14,259 nucleotides of DNA from contig PBHA01000014.1 in the NCBI GenBank assembly GCA_002719425.1, positions 7,124 through 21,382 of the forward strand. The letters run 5' to 3'. The notes beneath the pieces were generated by a model. That model ran no database searches. It was not told the origin of the DNA and worked only from the letters and a program-made list of their open reading frames with translations. This document shows, piece by piece, positions 1 through 5,412 of this stretch. A program made the translations under genes and the position numbers. Position 1 is the first letter of the stretch. Each line of letters opens with the position of its first letter. Source of the DNA: Chloroflexota bacterium (GTDB lineage Bacteria; Chloroflexota; Dehalococcoidia; UBA1151; TMED-70).

Positions 1-963
1 ACCACAGAAGAATCTGTTGATAAGATTAGTGTATTGGCAACAACTCCAATGATTGCCGAGTATGTTAGACGTATAGGAAATGATAATATAGATCTAAGCA
101 TCCTAATGCCATATTCTGTAGATCCTCATAGTTTTGAGGCTTCTCCTCAAGATGCAATAAAGATAGCTAATTCTGACATTGTATTTTACGTAGGCTTAAA
201 ATATGAATCTGCTAATTTAGTTGAATTACTAGAGAACTCAGTAGCATCACCAGATGCACTAATAGAAATAGGGACTAGTATAAATCCAATCGAATTCTCA
301 GAAAATAAGCACAAAGATGATGACGACGACCATGATGGACACGATCATGGAATTTATGACCCGCATTTTTGGTTTGACCCTATGAGAGTTGCGCTAGCAG
401 TAGAAGTCATTAAGGATGAACTAATAAAATCTGATTCTGCTAACCAAAATAGTTACGAAGATTCAGCTAATAATTTTGTAGATCAATTGAAAGCTCTTGA
501 TGAAGAAGTATCAGTAATGATTAGTACCATACCTGCCGAAAACAGAAAAATTATTACTACCCACGAAGCTCTAGGTTACTTAGAAACTCGTTATGGTTTT
601 GAGGTGCTAACAACTGTAATTCCTAGCTTGAATTCTGAAGATGGAATAACTCCACAAAGCTTAAAGAATACTATAGATGTTATAGAAAAAAATCATATCG
701 AGGTAATGTTCTTAGAAGCGGAAACATCTTCTCAGTATAGTGATACAATTGAGCAGGAAACTGGAATAAGGCTAGTTTCAGGTCTTTGGGTTGAAACTCT
801 TCAAGAAAATCAATCCTATGAAGAATGGTTAGAAAATAATATTAATATAATAGTAAGCAACTTACCTTTGGAAGTTAATGATGCCGACGATCATGATCAT
901 GACCACGATGATAATCATGATGACGAGGATGATGATGACCATAAAGGGCATAATCATAAATAA
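1..963 (+). CDS. znuA: Zinc/manganese ABC transporter substrate-binding protein, 5' partial
   Basis: Extracytoplasmic metal-binding protein of the cluster A-I (ZnuA/TroA/MntC) family, which delivers Zn2+ or Mn2+ to the ABC permease encoded downstream. The reading frame is open from base 1, so the start and the signal peptide or lipobox lie outside the window; the TTG at 34 is internal. Family metal-ligand histidines are visible in VDPHSF (codon 127), DPHFWFDP (codon 364) and TTHEALGY (codon 562). A His/Asp-rich loop (about 313-351) sits just before the second ligand, as in ZnuA proteins. A second, longer His/Asp-rich run forms the C-terminus (about 883-960), which is less usual. The His-rich loop favours zinc over manganese, but this is inference. 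It is followed 98 bp later by the ATPase and permease genes, so the assignment to this transporter class is secure. Confidence 0.93.
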   Translation, partial: TTEESVDKISVLATTPMIAEYVRRIGNDNIDLSILMPYSVDPHSFEASPQDAIKIANSDIVFYVGLKYESANLVELLENSVASPDALIEIGTSINPIEFSENKHKDDDDDHDGHDHGIYDPHFWFDPMRVALAVEVIKDELIKSDSANQNSYEDSANNFVDQLKALDEEVSVMISTIPAENRKIITTHEALGYLETRYGFEVLTTVIPSLNSEDGITPQSLKNTIDVIEKNHIEVMFLEAETSSQYSDTIEQETGIRLVSGLWVETLQENQSYEEWLENNINIIVSNLPLEVNDADDHDHDHDDNHDDEDDDDHKGHNHK

Positions 964-978
964 AAAACAAATAATTTC

Positions 979-1005
979 CTTTACAATGTAGTGATAGATG
1001 TAAAG
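979..1005. repeat. Inverted repeat between znuA and znuC
   Basis: CTTTACA (979-985) and TGTAAAG (999-1005) form a perfect 7-bp inverted repeat around a 13-base loop, in the 98-bp gap between the binding-protein gene and the ATPase gene. No T-run follows, so it is not a canonical intrinsic terminator. It could be an intercistronic stem that adjusts relative expression of the abundant binding protein, or a regulator site. It does not look like a known Zur or MntR box to me. Confidence 0.4.
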
Positions 1006-1061
1006 TTTGTAGCTCTTAATATAATCTCAATAAGAACCACAAATTTGAAAGAGGGTAAAAT

Positions 1062-1826
1062 TTGGTAAATAATACTATAGTATCTAGTTCCTGTTGTGTA
1101 GAGATAGGAGAAACTTTAATCTTAGATGATGTAAGTTTCTCTGTTAACAAAAATAGTCTAATAGCTGTAGTTGGTCCAAATGGTGGAGGAAAAACAACTC
1201 TGTTTAACGCTATAACAGGCCTTATTCCTATTACTAATGGATCTATTGAAATTAATGGTGAAGACGTAAGAAAAGGTAATGGAAATATAGGATATGTCCC
1301 GCAAAACGAAAGCCTAAATTGGAACTTTCCCCTAACTGCCAGACAAGTTGTAAGTTTAGGTATTACAAGAAATACTCCAAAACTACCTTTTATAAATAAT
1401 AAAAATGATAACTTGATCGAAGAGTGCCTTAATGATGTTGGCCTGTATAAACAAATAGATGATCGTGTAGATGAGATGTCAGGAGGACAAAAACAGAGAG
1501 TTTTATTAGCTAAAATCCTAGCACAAGGTGCAAATATTTTACTACTTGATGAAGCTTTTAGTGGAGTCGATTTAGGATCCCAAATAAGCTTAATTGAAGT
1601 ATTGAAAAAGCTTAAGGATTTAGGAAAAACTATCATGATTGCTACTCACGATATAAATAATATTGCTGATAGGTTTGATGAGGTTTTATGCCTCAATAGG
1701 CATTGTTGTGCGTATGGTGACCCACTAAAAGTTTTTACCCAAGAAGTTCTTTCTGAGTTATATGGGAATCATTCTAAAATGTTTGAAAATCACAAAATAG
1801 GAAATCACGGTAAAACAAATGTTTGA
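1062..1826 (+). CDS. znuC: Zinc/manganese ABC transporter ATP-binding protein
   Basis: Cytoplasmic ATPase subunit that powers metal import through the adjacent permease. All ABC motifs are present in order: Walker A GPNGGGKTT (residues about 38-46), Q-loop in VPQNESLN, signature MSGGQKQR, Walker B ILLLDEAF, and the H-loop ATHD. At 254 aa it has normal length for ZnuC/MntB-type ATPases. The start is a TTG supported by GAGGG at 1051-1055, six bases upstream; no better ATG lies before the first conserved beta strand. The 3' end overlaps the permease start by 8 bp, implying translational coupling. The tail after the H-loop region is short and somewhat His-rich. Zinc rather than manganese is inferred from the His-rich partner protein. 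Confidence 0.95.
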   Translation: MVNNTIVSSSCCVEIGETLILDDVSFSVNKNSLIAVVGPNGGGKTTLFNAITGLIPITNGSIEINGEDVRKGNGNIGYVPQNESLNWNFPLTARQVVSLGITRNTPKLPFINNKNDNLIEECLNDVGLYKQIDDRVDEMSGGQKQRVLLAKILAQGANILLLDEAFSGVDLGSQISLIEVLKKLKDLGKTIMIATHDINNIADRFDEVLCLNRHCCAYGDPLKVFTQEVLSELYGNHSKMFENHKIGNHGKTNV

Positions 1827-2643
1827 CACCTTGCTTGAACCATTTTCATATTCGTTTATGATTCGCTCTTTTCTTATTTCAATTTTTGTTGGAATTTCAC
1901 TTCCGATGATTGGATCTTTCGTAATTAATAGAAACCTTGGGTTTATGGGAGATGCTATTGCGCATGCAAGTCTTCCTGTTTTAGTAATAGGAGCTGTTTT
2001 AGGAGCAAGTGTTTTTTTATCAGCAATACCTGCAGCTATAATAATAGCAATAACTCTTAGTTTTATTATCTCTAGGTCTACAGTAGGTGAAGATACTGCT
2101 ATTGGAATAGTATTTTCTACATTTTTTGCTGTGGGAATTATACTTCTAAAGAGATACAACCTTGCAACTACTTTAAACATAGAAGATATTTTATTTGGAC
2201 AGATATTAGGTGTATCTAGAGCAGATGTTATAAGCACAATTGTTTTATCGGTTATCACAATTCTAACTATAATGATTTTTTACAAACAAATTTTATATCT
2301 TAGTTTTGACCCTATTGGAGCTCAAGTAACAGGATTAAGAGTTAAGTTATATGACAATATATTTTTAGTAATCTTATCATTAGCTGTAATTGGGGCTTTA
2401 CAGTCTGTGGGAATTATACTTGTTCTAAGCATGTTAATTACTCCTGCTGCTGCTGCAAAATTGATAATGAAAAACTTCAAAACTGCAATACTATTAAGTT
2501 CAATATTTGGTGTTATAGCCTCAGTATCTGGACTATATTTTTCTTTCTACTTAAACCTACCATCAGGCCCAGCAATGGCACTATCATCATCAGCAATATT
2601 TACCATATGCTGGATTTTCAGAAGAAGCGTTAGGCTCATATAA
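1819..2643 (+). CDS. znuB: Zinc/manganese ABC transporter permease
   Basis: Integral membrane subunit of the importer (ABC-3 family). The 274-aa protein is almost entirely hydrophobic with about eight predicted membrane segments. It has the family landmarks: an early MGDAIAHASLP stretch (the conserved GD-A-SH region), a PIGAQVTGLRV cytoplasmic loop, and LSMLITPAAAAKLI in the C-terminal half. Length is normal for the family. The ATG overlaps the ATPase gene by 8 bp, so the two are probably translated in coupled fashion. The stop codon lies within a hairpin shared with the convergent gene that ends at 2649. Confidence 0.94.
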   Translation: MFDTLLEPFSYSFMIRSFLISIFVGISLPMIGSFVINRNLGFMGDAIAHASLPVLVIGAVLGASVFLSAIPAAIIIAITLSFIISRSTVGEDTAIGIVFSTFFAVGIILLKRYNLATTLNIEDILFGQILGVSRADVISTIVLSVITILTIMIFYKQILYLSFDPIGAQVTGLRVKLYDNIFLVILSLAVIGALQSVGIILVLSMLITPAAAAKLIMKNFKTAILLSSIFGVIASVSGLYFSFYLNLPSGPAMALSSSAIFTICWIFRRSVRLI

Positions 2644-2652
2644 AAAGCCTAA
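2630..2652. terminator. Hairpin shared by two convergent genes
   Basis: TTAGGCT (2630-2636) and AGCCTAA (2646-2652) form a perfect 7-bp stem with a 9-base loop. The loop contains most of the permease stop codon, and the right arm contains the stop of the convergent GlcG gene, leaving only 5 bp between the two stops. No U-run follows in either direction, so intrinsic termination would be weak. A bidirectional 3'-end or collision element is plausible but unproven. Confidence 0.4.
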
Positions 2653-3056
2653 TAAGGAGTCATTCCTGCAAAAGTTATACCAGCAGATGCTATGATCTCG
2701 TCTTCCTGAGGAGTACCACCACTTACTCCTACAGCTCCAATTATTACACCATCTTTATAAACGGGTAATCCGCCTTGACCAGGTATCATTCTACCCCCAA
2801 GCATAGCCATTAATCCTTGATGAATTGGATTCGGCCCTCCTTCAGCTAATTTACCACTGGATTGCATAAAAGCAGCAGAAGCTGCTGCTTTTCCTTGGCT
2901 TATGAATATACTTCTCCAAGGAGCTTCATCCTCACGAACAAATAAAATCAAATCTCCACGAGGATCAACTATACTAATACAAAAGTTAGCAGATAACTCT
3001 TTTGATTTTTTTTGAGCTCCCTCAATTATTTTTTGAGCTGTACTTAAATCTATCAC
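2649..3056 (-). CDS. GlcG/HbpS-like (DUF336) protein
   Basis: 135-aa cytosolic protein of the GlcG/HbpS (DUF336) family. Members include the GlcG protein of glycolate operons and the haem-binding HbpS; many have no defined activity. Family features are the N-terminal helix with [17 protein letters not shown], then [14 protein letters not shown], the GKAAASAAF segment, the long glycine-rich [17 protein letters not shown] stretch, and [21 protein letters not shown] near the end. Length is typical. The start is GTG (3056-3054), with GGAAGG eight bases upstream in the minus-strand leader; no in-frame ATG would keep the N-terminal helix. It converges on the metal importer and is divergent from the tRNA gene, so the neighbours give no functional hint. 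The family call is firm; a glycolate or haem role is only family precedent. Confidence 0.88.
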   Translation of the reverse strand: MIDLSTAQKIIEGAQKKSKELSANFCISIVDPRGDLILFVREDEAPWRSIFISQGKAAASAAFMQSSGKLAEGGPNPIHQGLMAMLGGRMIPGQGGLPVYKDGVIIGAVGVSGGTPQEDEIIASAGITFAGMTPY

Positions 3057-3091
3057 TTATTTTTCCTTCCTTTATTTTTCTGATTATTATA

Positions 3092-3097
3092 TATAAT
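3092..3097 (+). promoter_or_regulatory. Probable -10 box for tRNA-Ala
   Basis: A perfect TATAAT lies 20 bases before the tRNA 5' end, giving a predicted start near 3104. No convincing -35 box is seen at the usual spacing, so this rests on the -10 match and its position alone. Confidence 0.45.
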
Positions 3098-3117
3098 TTA
3101 ATTTGTACTAAAATTTT

Positions 3118-3193
3118 GGGGCTGTAGCTCAGCTGGGAGAGCGCATCGCTGGCAGCGATGAGGTCAGGGGTTCGATCCCCCTCAGCTCCACCA
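3118..3193 (+). tRNA. tRNA-Ala (anticodon GGC)
   Basis: A full cloverleaf can be folded by eye. The acceptor stem GGGGCTG pairs with CAGCTCC (one G-U), followed by discriminator A and an encoded CCA (3191-3193). The D stem is GCTC/GAGC with an AGCTGGGA loop. The anticodon stem CATCG/CGATG carries loop CTGGCAG, with anticodon GGC at 3151-3153. The T arm is AGGGG-TTCGATC-CCCCT. The total is 76 nt including CCA. GGC reads the GCC and GCU alanine codons. Confidence 0.97.
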
Positions 3194-3334
3194 AATCTTT
3201 AGCCTAACTTTACCCTACTCTCCAACTAGATTTTTACTAAATATGTTCATAAATTCTAAAAATTTCCTAACATTTCAAATTCTTACACTTTAGAATATTA
3301 TTCTATAAATTCTTTTTTTTTCTAAAACATTAAT

Positions 3335-3378
3335 AAAAAAAGAGGGATTGAGGAAAATACCCATGTTCCCCAACCCCT
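3335..3378 (-). terminator. Rho-independent terminator of the DUF5679-like gene
   Basis: Read on the minus strand, AGGGGTTGGGGAA (3378-3366) pairs over 13 bp with TTCCTCAATCCCT (3355-3343), using two G-U wobbles, and is followed by C and seven T. On the plus strand the two wobbles become A-C mismatches and the U-run is missing. The element therefore works in the minus direction. It lies about 70 nt past the stop at 3450. Confidence 0.85.
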
Positions 3379-3449
3379 TGTACTTAAGGCTCATATTTCA
3401 CGGAAGCATATTGCAAAACAATTAGCCTAAATACGATAAATAAAAGTGT

Positions 3450-3632
3450 TTATCCAATCTGCTTTTCAACCTCTGCTACGTCTTTATCACTCAAGATTCT
3501 AAAAACTTTTGACGAAGGATCTTCTGCAGCAACACCTTGGACTGCTTTTCTACCATTTTTCATTGTCACTATTTGTGGATTTGCAATATCCACTACTTTT
3601 TTTAATTTAACGCTGTAAGCTGTTAACTTCAT
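3450..3632 (-). CDS. Small DUF5679-like protein lacking the zinc-ribbon cysteines
   Basis: 60-aa protein with no cysteine. Its core (AYSVKLKKVVDIANPQ, then VTMKNGRKAVQG and KVFRI) follows the pattern I recall for DUF5679 zinc ribbons, where AYCVKC is followed by NPxxVTxKNGRxAxxG, then CPxCGTKxFRIG. Here the first pair of cysteines is Ser7 and Leu10, and the CPxCG knuckle is replaced by AAEDPSS (residues 35-41). A charged helical tail ends at residue 60. The start at 3632 is chosen over one ten codons upstream because GGAG lies six bases before it. The gene has its own promoter (3679-3707) and a strong terminator, so it is a free-standing unit. Function is unknown. The DUF5679 link is by remembered pattern and should be tested by profile search. 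Confidence 0.8.
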   Translation of the reverse strand: MKLTAYSVKLKKVVDIANPQIVTMKNGRKAVQGVAAEDPSSKVFRILSDKDVAEVEKQIG

Positions 3633-3647
3633 ATTATACTCCATTTT

Positions 3648-3742
3648 GATACTATATATCATTAAAAATCACCCTTAAATCATTACATTTTAAATTTGTA
3701 GTGTCAAGGTAATTATTAGTTAATTTTATGATACTATATATC
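3648..3742. promoter_or_regulatory. Pair of identical 13-bp operator-like repeats flanking a promoter
   Basis: GATACTATATATC occurs at 3648-3660 and again at 3730-3742, 82 bp apart in the same orientation. Each copy has GATA/TATC arms around five bases, so it is a partial palindrome, as expected for a dimeric regulator. One copy lies in the predicted 5' leader of the DUF5679-like gene and the other upstream of its -35 box. The flanking layout would suit autoregulation or looping. In such AT-rich sequence chance recurrence cannot be excluded. Confidence 0.4.
3679..3707 (-). promoter_or_regulatory. Sigma-70-type promoter of the DUF5679-like gene
   Basis: On the minus strand a perfect TTGACA (3707-3702) is followed 17 bp later by AATGAT (3684-3679), preceded by TG one base before it (extended -10). 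Predicted transcription starts near 3672, giving a leader of about 40 nt with GGAG before the ATG at 3632. Confidence 0.65.
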
Positions 3743-3790
3743 TTTAATGTTTTAATCTGAAAGAAGGTTATAAATTCTAACTTATCGAAA

Positions 3791-3820
3791 ATGAAATAAA
3801 TCTAGTATTTTAGGTATAAT
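3791..3820 (+). promoter_or_regulatory. Promoter of the small-gene cluster
   Basis: A perfect TATAAT (3815-3820) lies 18 bp after ATGAAA (3791-3796, four of six matches to the -35 consensus). Predicted transcription starts near 3827, about 20 nt before the first small ORF at 3847. It fires away from the minus-strand promoter at 3679-3707. Confidence 0.55.
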
Positions 3821-3846
3821 ATTAGTATCTAAACAACAAAGATAAA

Positions 3847-3939
3847 ATGTTTTTACTCAATATAATTCTACTTCCAATAAAATTACTGATTGTTCTTCCA
3901 ATTAAGATTCTAATTAAAGCGATTATTCCTGGTAAATAA
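3847..3939 (+). CDS. 30-aa hydrophobic peptide, unknown function
   Basis: An open frame of 30 codons encodes an almost wholly hydrophobic peptide (start MFLLNIILLP, end AIIPGK) with periodic lysines. The unit LPIK[IL] occurs twice eight residues apart (LPIKLLIV, LPIKILIK), giving an amphipathic or membrane-associated helix with one positive face. It starts about 20 nt after a predicted promoter and stops 2 bp before the next ATG, which fits a small leader gene coupled to the 108-aa gene. No clear Shine-Dalgarno sequence precedes it. It could be a real membrane miniprotein, a leader peptide, or a chance ORF. Position and periodicity make a real gene more likely than not. Confidence 0.5.
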   Translation: MFLLNIILLPIKLLIVLPIKILIKAIIPGK

Positions 3940-3941
3940 AT

Positions 3942-4268
3942 ATGATTAATAAAGAGGACTTAAAATATCCTTTAATTATACTTTTTTGCATATTTATATT
4001 AGTGATTTTTCATGTTTGGTTTTCTTCATTTGTAGATGAAGATGATTGGCGTAGACCAACTCCGATACCAGATAGACTTGAAAATCCTTACTATTGGCCC
4101 CCAAATGTTAATTACTTAGGAACACCAATTCCAGAAAATCAAGAAATGGATCCATTCAGAAAACAAGTTATTGAAGATTATAAAAAATTCATGGAAATGA
4201 GAAGAGATGTGTATAGAGAATGGAAAAAATCAAAATTTAAGCCCTCTAATATCACAGTAGATAAGTAG
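3942..4268 (+). CDS. Small single-pass membrane protein, unknown function
   Basis: 108-aa protein that I do not recognise. After a short charged N-terminus (MINKEDLKY) it has one strong membrane segment at about residues 10-31, an acidic DEDDW patch, a proline- and tyrosine-rich stretch (about 38-65, with PTPIPDR, YYWPPN and GTPIPEN), and a charged, probably helical tail with many Lys, Arg and Glu. The positive-inside balance is ambiguous, so topology is uncertain. It begins 2 bp after the 30-aa ORF and has no obvious Shine-Dalgarno sequence of its own, suggesting coupling. It is followed within 45 bp by another tiny membrane protein. Coding is supported by length, composition and the clean membrane-plus-tail design. 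Confidence 0.75.
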   Translation: MINKEDLKYPLIILFCIFILVIFHVWFSSFVDEDDWRRPTPIPDRLENPYYWPPNVNYLGTPIPENQEMDPFRKQVIEDYKKFMEMRRDVYREWKKSKFKPSNITVDK

Positions 4269-4312
4269 AAATCAGAATATACAGTTATGCTTAACTAAAA
4301 GAAAATATCAGG

Positions 4313-4471
4313 ATGATAAGAAAAGGATTATACATATTTTGTGTGGTTTTTATAGTTTGGTTTTTTATTTATAATGTTCTACATTATGAACTATATGATT
4401 TTGCCAAAAATGAAAAAGGTGAAATCAAAGGTTGGTCTTTTGAAACGGAAGAATATAGATCAAGAAAATAA
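4313..4471 (+). CDS. 52-aa single-pass membrane protein, unknown function
   Basis: An open frame of 52 codons starts at ATG 4313 (MIRKGLYIFCVVF) and ends with TAA at 4469-4471. A basic N-terminus precedes one membrane helix at about residues 5-23, followed by a charged soluble tail (YDFAKNEKGEIKGW, then FETEEYRSRK). The design mirrors the 108-aa neighbour: a short cytosolic start, one helix and a polar tail. Its 3' part overlaps in a different frame (+1) the zinc-ribbon ORF below. Either two overlapping genes exist, or a frameshift (natural or in the assembly) joins the membrane anchor to the zinc ribbon. I recognise no family. Confidence 0.55.
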   Translation: MIRKGLYIFCVVFIVWFFIYNVLHYELYDFAKNEKGEIKGWSFETEEYRSRK

Positions 4472-4592
4472 TAAAACGCATATTATAACTGAAACTGAAA
4501 CATGTGAAATATGTTCTTCAGAAACATTAAAATTACACTGTAAAATAATATGTAATAATTGTGGGTTTATTCGAGATTGCTCAGATCCATAG
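4374..4592 (+). CDS. Small CxxC zinc-ribbon protein
   Basis: The C-terminal 30 residues carry a compact zinc ribbon: CEIC, about a dozen residues, then a Cys and CNNC followed by GF and a CSDP end. Two CxxC knuckles imply one structural zinc. The function is unknown; such tiny ribbons can bind nucleic acid or proteins. The true start is unclear. ATG 4374 gives 72 aa but a poor, basic N-terminal segment that overlaps the 52-aa ORF by 98 bp. ATG 4410 or TTG 4440 are alternatives, and none has a good Shine-Dalgarno sequence. The ribbon itself (about 4500-4589) lies beyond the overlap and is well supported by its motif spacing. It converges on the ABM-domain gene, 11 bp away. Confidence 0.65.
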   Translation: MFYIMNYMILPKMKKVKSKVGLLKRKNIDQENNKTHIITETETCEICSSETLKLHCKIICNNCGFIRDCSDP

Positions 4593-4603
4593 AGTATATA
4601 ACG

Positions 4604-4894
4604 CTATGCGATTTCTCCGATGGGAAATACTCCATCTGTCCATGTAGGTTCGCTGGCAAGAAATTCCATCATCTTCTCAAATGCTTTATTTTGCTCTGCA
4701 CTTTCAGCATTTTTTATATGATGCTCCTTAGATTCAAAGATAGCAACACCTATTAAATCTTTAGAAGAATCATCTGGTGACATTAAAAACCACGCCACCA
4801 TACCTTCTGGATTATCAGAGTTTGACTTCATTTCTCTGATAAGACTTTCTTTTTGTCCAGCTTTAACATTCAAGTTAAATATAGTTCCGTACAT
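4604..4894 (-). CDS. ABM-domain (antibiotic biosynthesis monooxygenase-like) protein
   Basis: 96-aa single-domain protein of the dimeric alpha/beta-barrel (ferredoxin-like) fold. It starts with the beta strand MYGTIFNLNVKAGQKESLIREM, continues with the GMVAWFLMSPDDSSKDLIGVAIFESKEHHIK strand-helix pattern, and has the ending helix AFEKMMEFLA. ABM-type proteins include quinol monooxygenases and haem-degrading enzymes, but many are uncharacterised, and no specific catalytic residue can be named here. Length is normal for the family. AGGAG five bases upstream of the ATG at 4894 supports the start. It is divergent from the cupin gene, with about 70 bp between the two starts, so shared control of two small oxygen-chemistry folds is possible. 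Confidence 0.8.
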   Translation of the reverse strand: MYGTIFNLNVKAGQKESLIREMKSNSDNPEGMVAWFLMSPDDSSKDLIGVAIFESKEHHIKNAESAEQNKAFEKMMEFLASEPTWTDGVFPIGEIA

Positions 4895-4929
4895 TACATC
4901 TCCTTATTCTTGATTTACGATAATATACT

Positions 4930-4935
4930 TATAAT
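4930..4935 (+). promoter_or_regulatory. Probable -10 box for the cupin gene
   Basis: A perfect TATAAT lies 28 bases before the chosen cupin start in the divergent gap. No convincing -35 is found at 16-18 bp spacing; partial matches lie closer. It supports starting the cupin at 4964 rather than at the earlier in-frame ATG at 4853, which would lie upstream of this promoter and inside the divergent gene. Confidence 0.45.
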
Positions 4936-4963
4936 ACATTTTGAAGAAAGAAATATTAAATTT

Positions 4964-5359
4964 ATGAAAAAAATAATAATAACAAAAAAAAATAAACTTG
5001 AGGAAGAAATAAATTCAGGAGCAATGATAAGGTTGGCTGGTGTTTCAGAAGGATTAAGTAATGCTAAAAATATACATATGGCTATCGCAAGTATTCCAAA
5101 AGACAGATGCTCCACTACTCATTACCACACTAATTGTGAATCAGCTATTTATGTCTTATCAGGAGAAGGATTATTTCTTCATGGTGAAAACTTAGAAATT
5201 GAAGAGAGTATCAGTGAAGGTGATTTTATTTTCGTTCCAGATGGGGCAATGCACCAACCTGTCAACACAGGGGATCTGGAATTAAAATTAATTGTAGCAA
5301 GAAATACTCCCATAGAAATTGTTGAAGAAGTTCCAGATTTAGGCAGAAAAGACTGTTAG
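4964..5359 (+). CDS. Single-domain cupin protein
   Basis: 131-aa protein with one cupin barrel. Motif 1 supplies His53, His55 and Glu59 (THYHTNCE), and motif 2 is a canonical G(X)5PXG(X)2H(X)3N with His97 and Asn101 (GDFIFVPDGAMHQPVN). This gives a complete 3-His/1-Glu metal site, so a metal-dependent isomerase, dioxygenase or small-molecule-binding role is possible; the substrate cannot be read from sequence. The start at 4964 is preferred over an in-frame upstream ATG because the extension would run back through the divergent promoter and neighbouring gene, and the preceding residues are not cupin-like. Upstream ribosome-binding sequence is weak (GAAGAAAG, about 13 bases away). It is followed by an A/T inverted repeat and then the acyl-CoA synthetase gene. 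Confidence 0.85.
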   Translation: MKKIIITKKNKLEEEINSGAMIRLAGVSEGLSNAKNIHMAIASIPKDRCSTTHYHTNCESAIYVLSGEGLFLHGENLEIEESISEGDFIFVPDGAMHQPVNTGDLELKLIVARNTPIEIVEEVPDLGRKDC

Positions 5360-5365
5360 AATCGA

Positions 5366-5395
5366 AGTTTTTTTTTATACTATAATAAAAAAACT
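5366..5395. repeat. A/T inverted repeat with a -10 box in its loop
   Basis: AGTTTTTTT (5366-5374) and AAAAAAACT (5387-5395) are complementary and enclose a perfect TATAAT (5381-5386). The sequence could act as a weak terminator for the cupin gene and as the promoter of the acyl-CoA synthetase gene, whose ATG is at 5413. No good -35 box is visible. The stem is nearly all A-T, so it would be weak as RNA. Confidence 0.4.
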
Positions 5396-5412
5396 CTCGA
5401 GACTTTATAAAA

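Noticed and set aside
1016..1636. Long minus-strand ORF opposite the ABC ATPase gene
   Set aside because: It is antisense to a clearly conserved ATPase with all motifs; its composition is that of a shadow frame.
1758..2258. Minus-strand ORF opposite the permease gene
   Set aside because: It lies antisense to conserved membrane-protein codons and has no ribosome-binding site or recognisable domain.
3292..3321. AGAAT/ATTCT mini-hairpin followed by a T-run, as a terminator for tRNA-Ala
   Set aside because: The stem is only 5 bp of mostly A-T pairs, and the T-run begins eight bases after it, so it is too weak to call.
3343..3450. Possible structured ncRNA on the minus strand between the DUF5679-like stop and its terminator, with a second GGCT/AGCC stem
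   Set aside because: It does not match 6S, SRP or tmRNA signatures that I know, and the region is simply explained as the 3' UTR and terminator of the upstream small gene.
4559..4756. Plus-strand 65-aa ORF after the zinc-ribbon gene
   Set aside because: It mostly overlaps the antisense of the ABM-domain gene, which has a good start signal and a recognisable fold.
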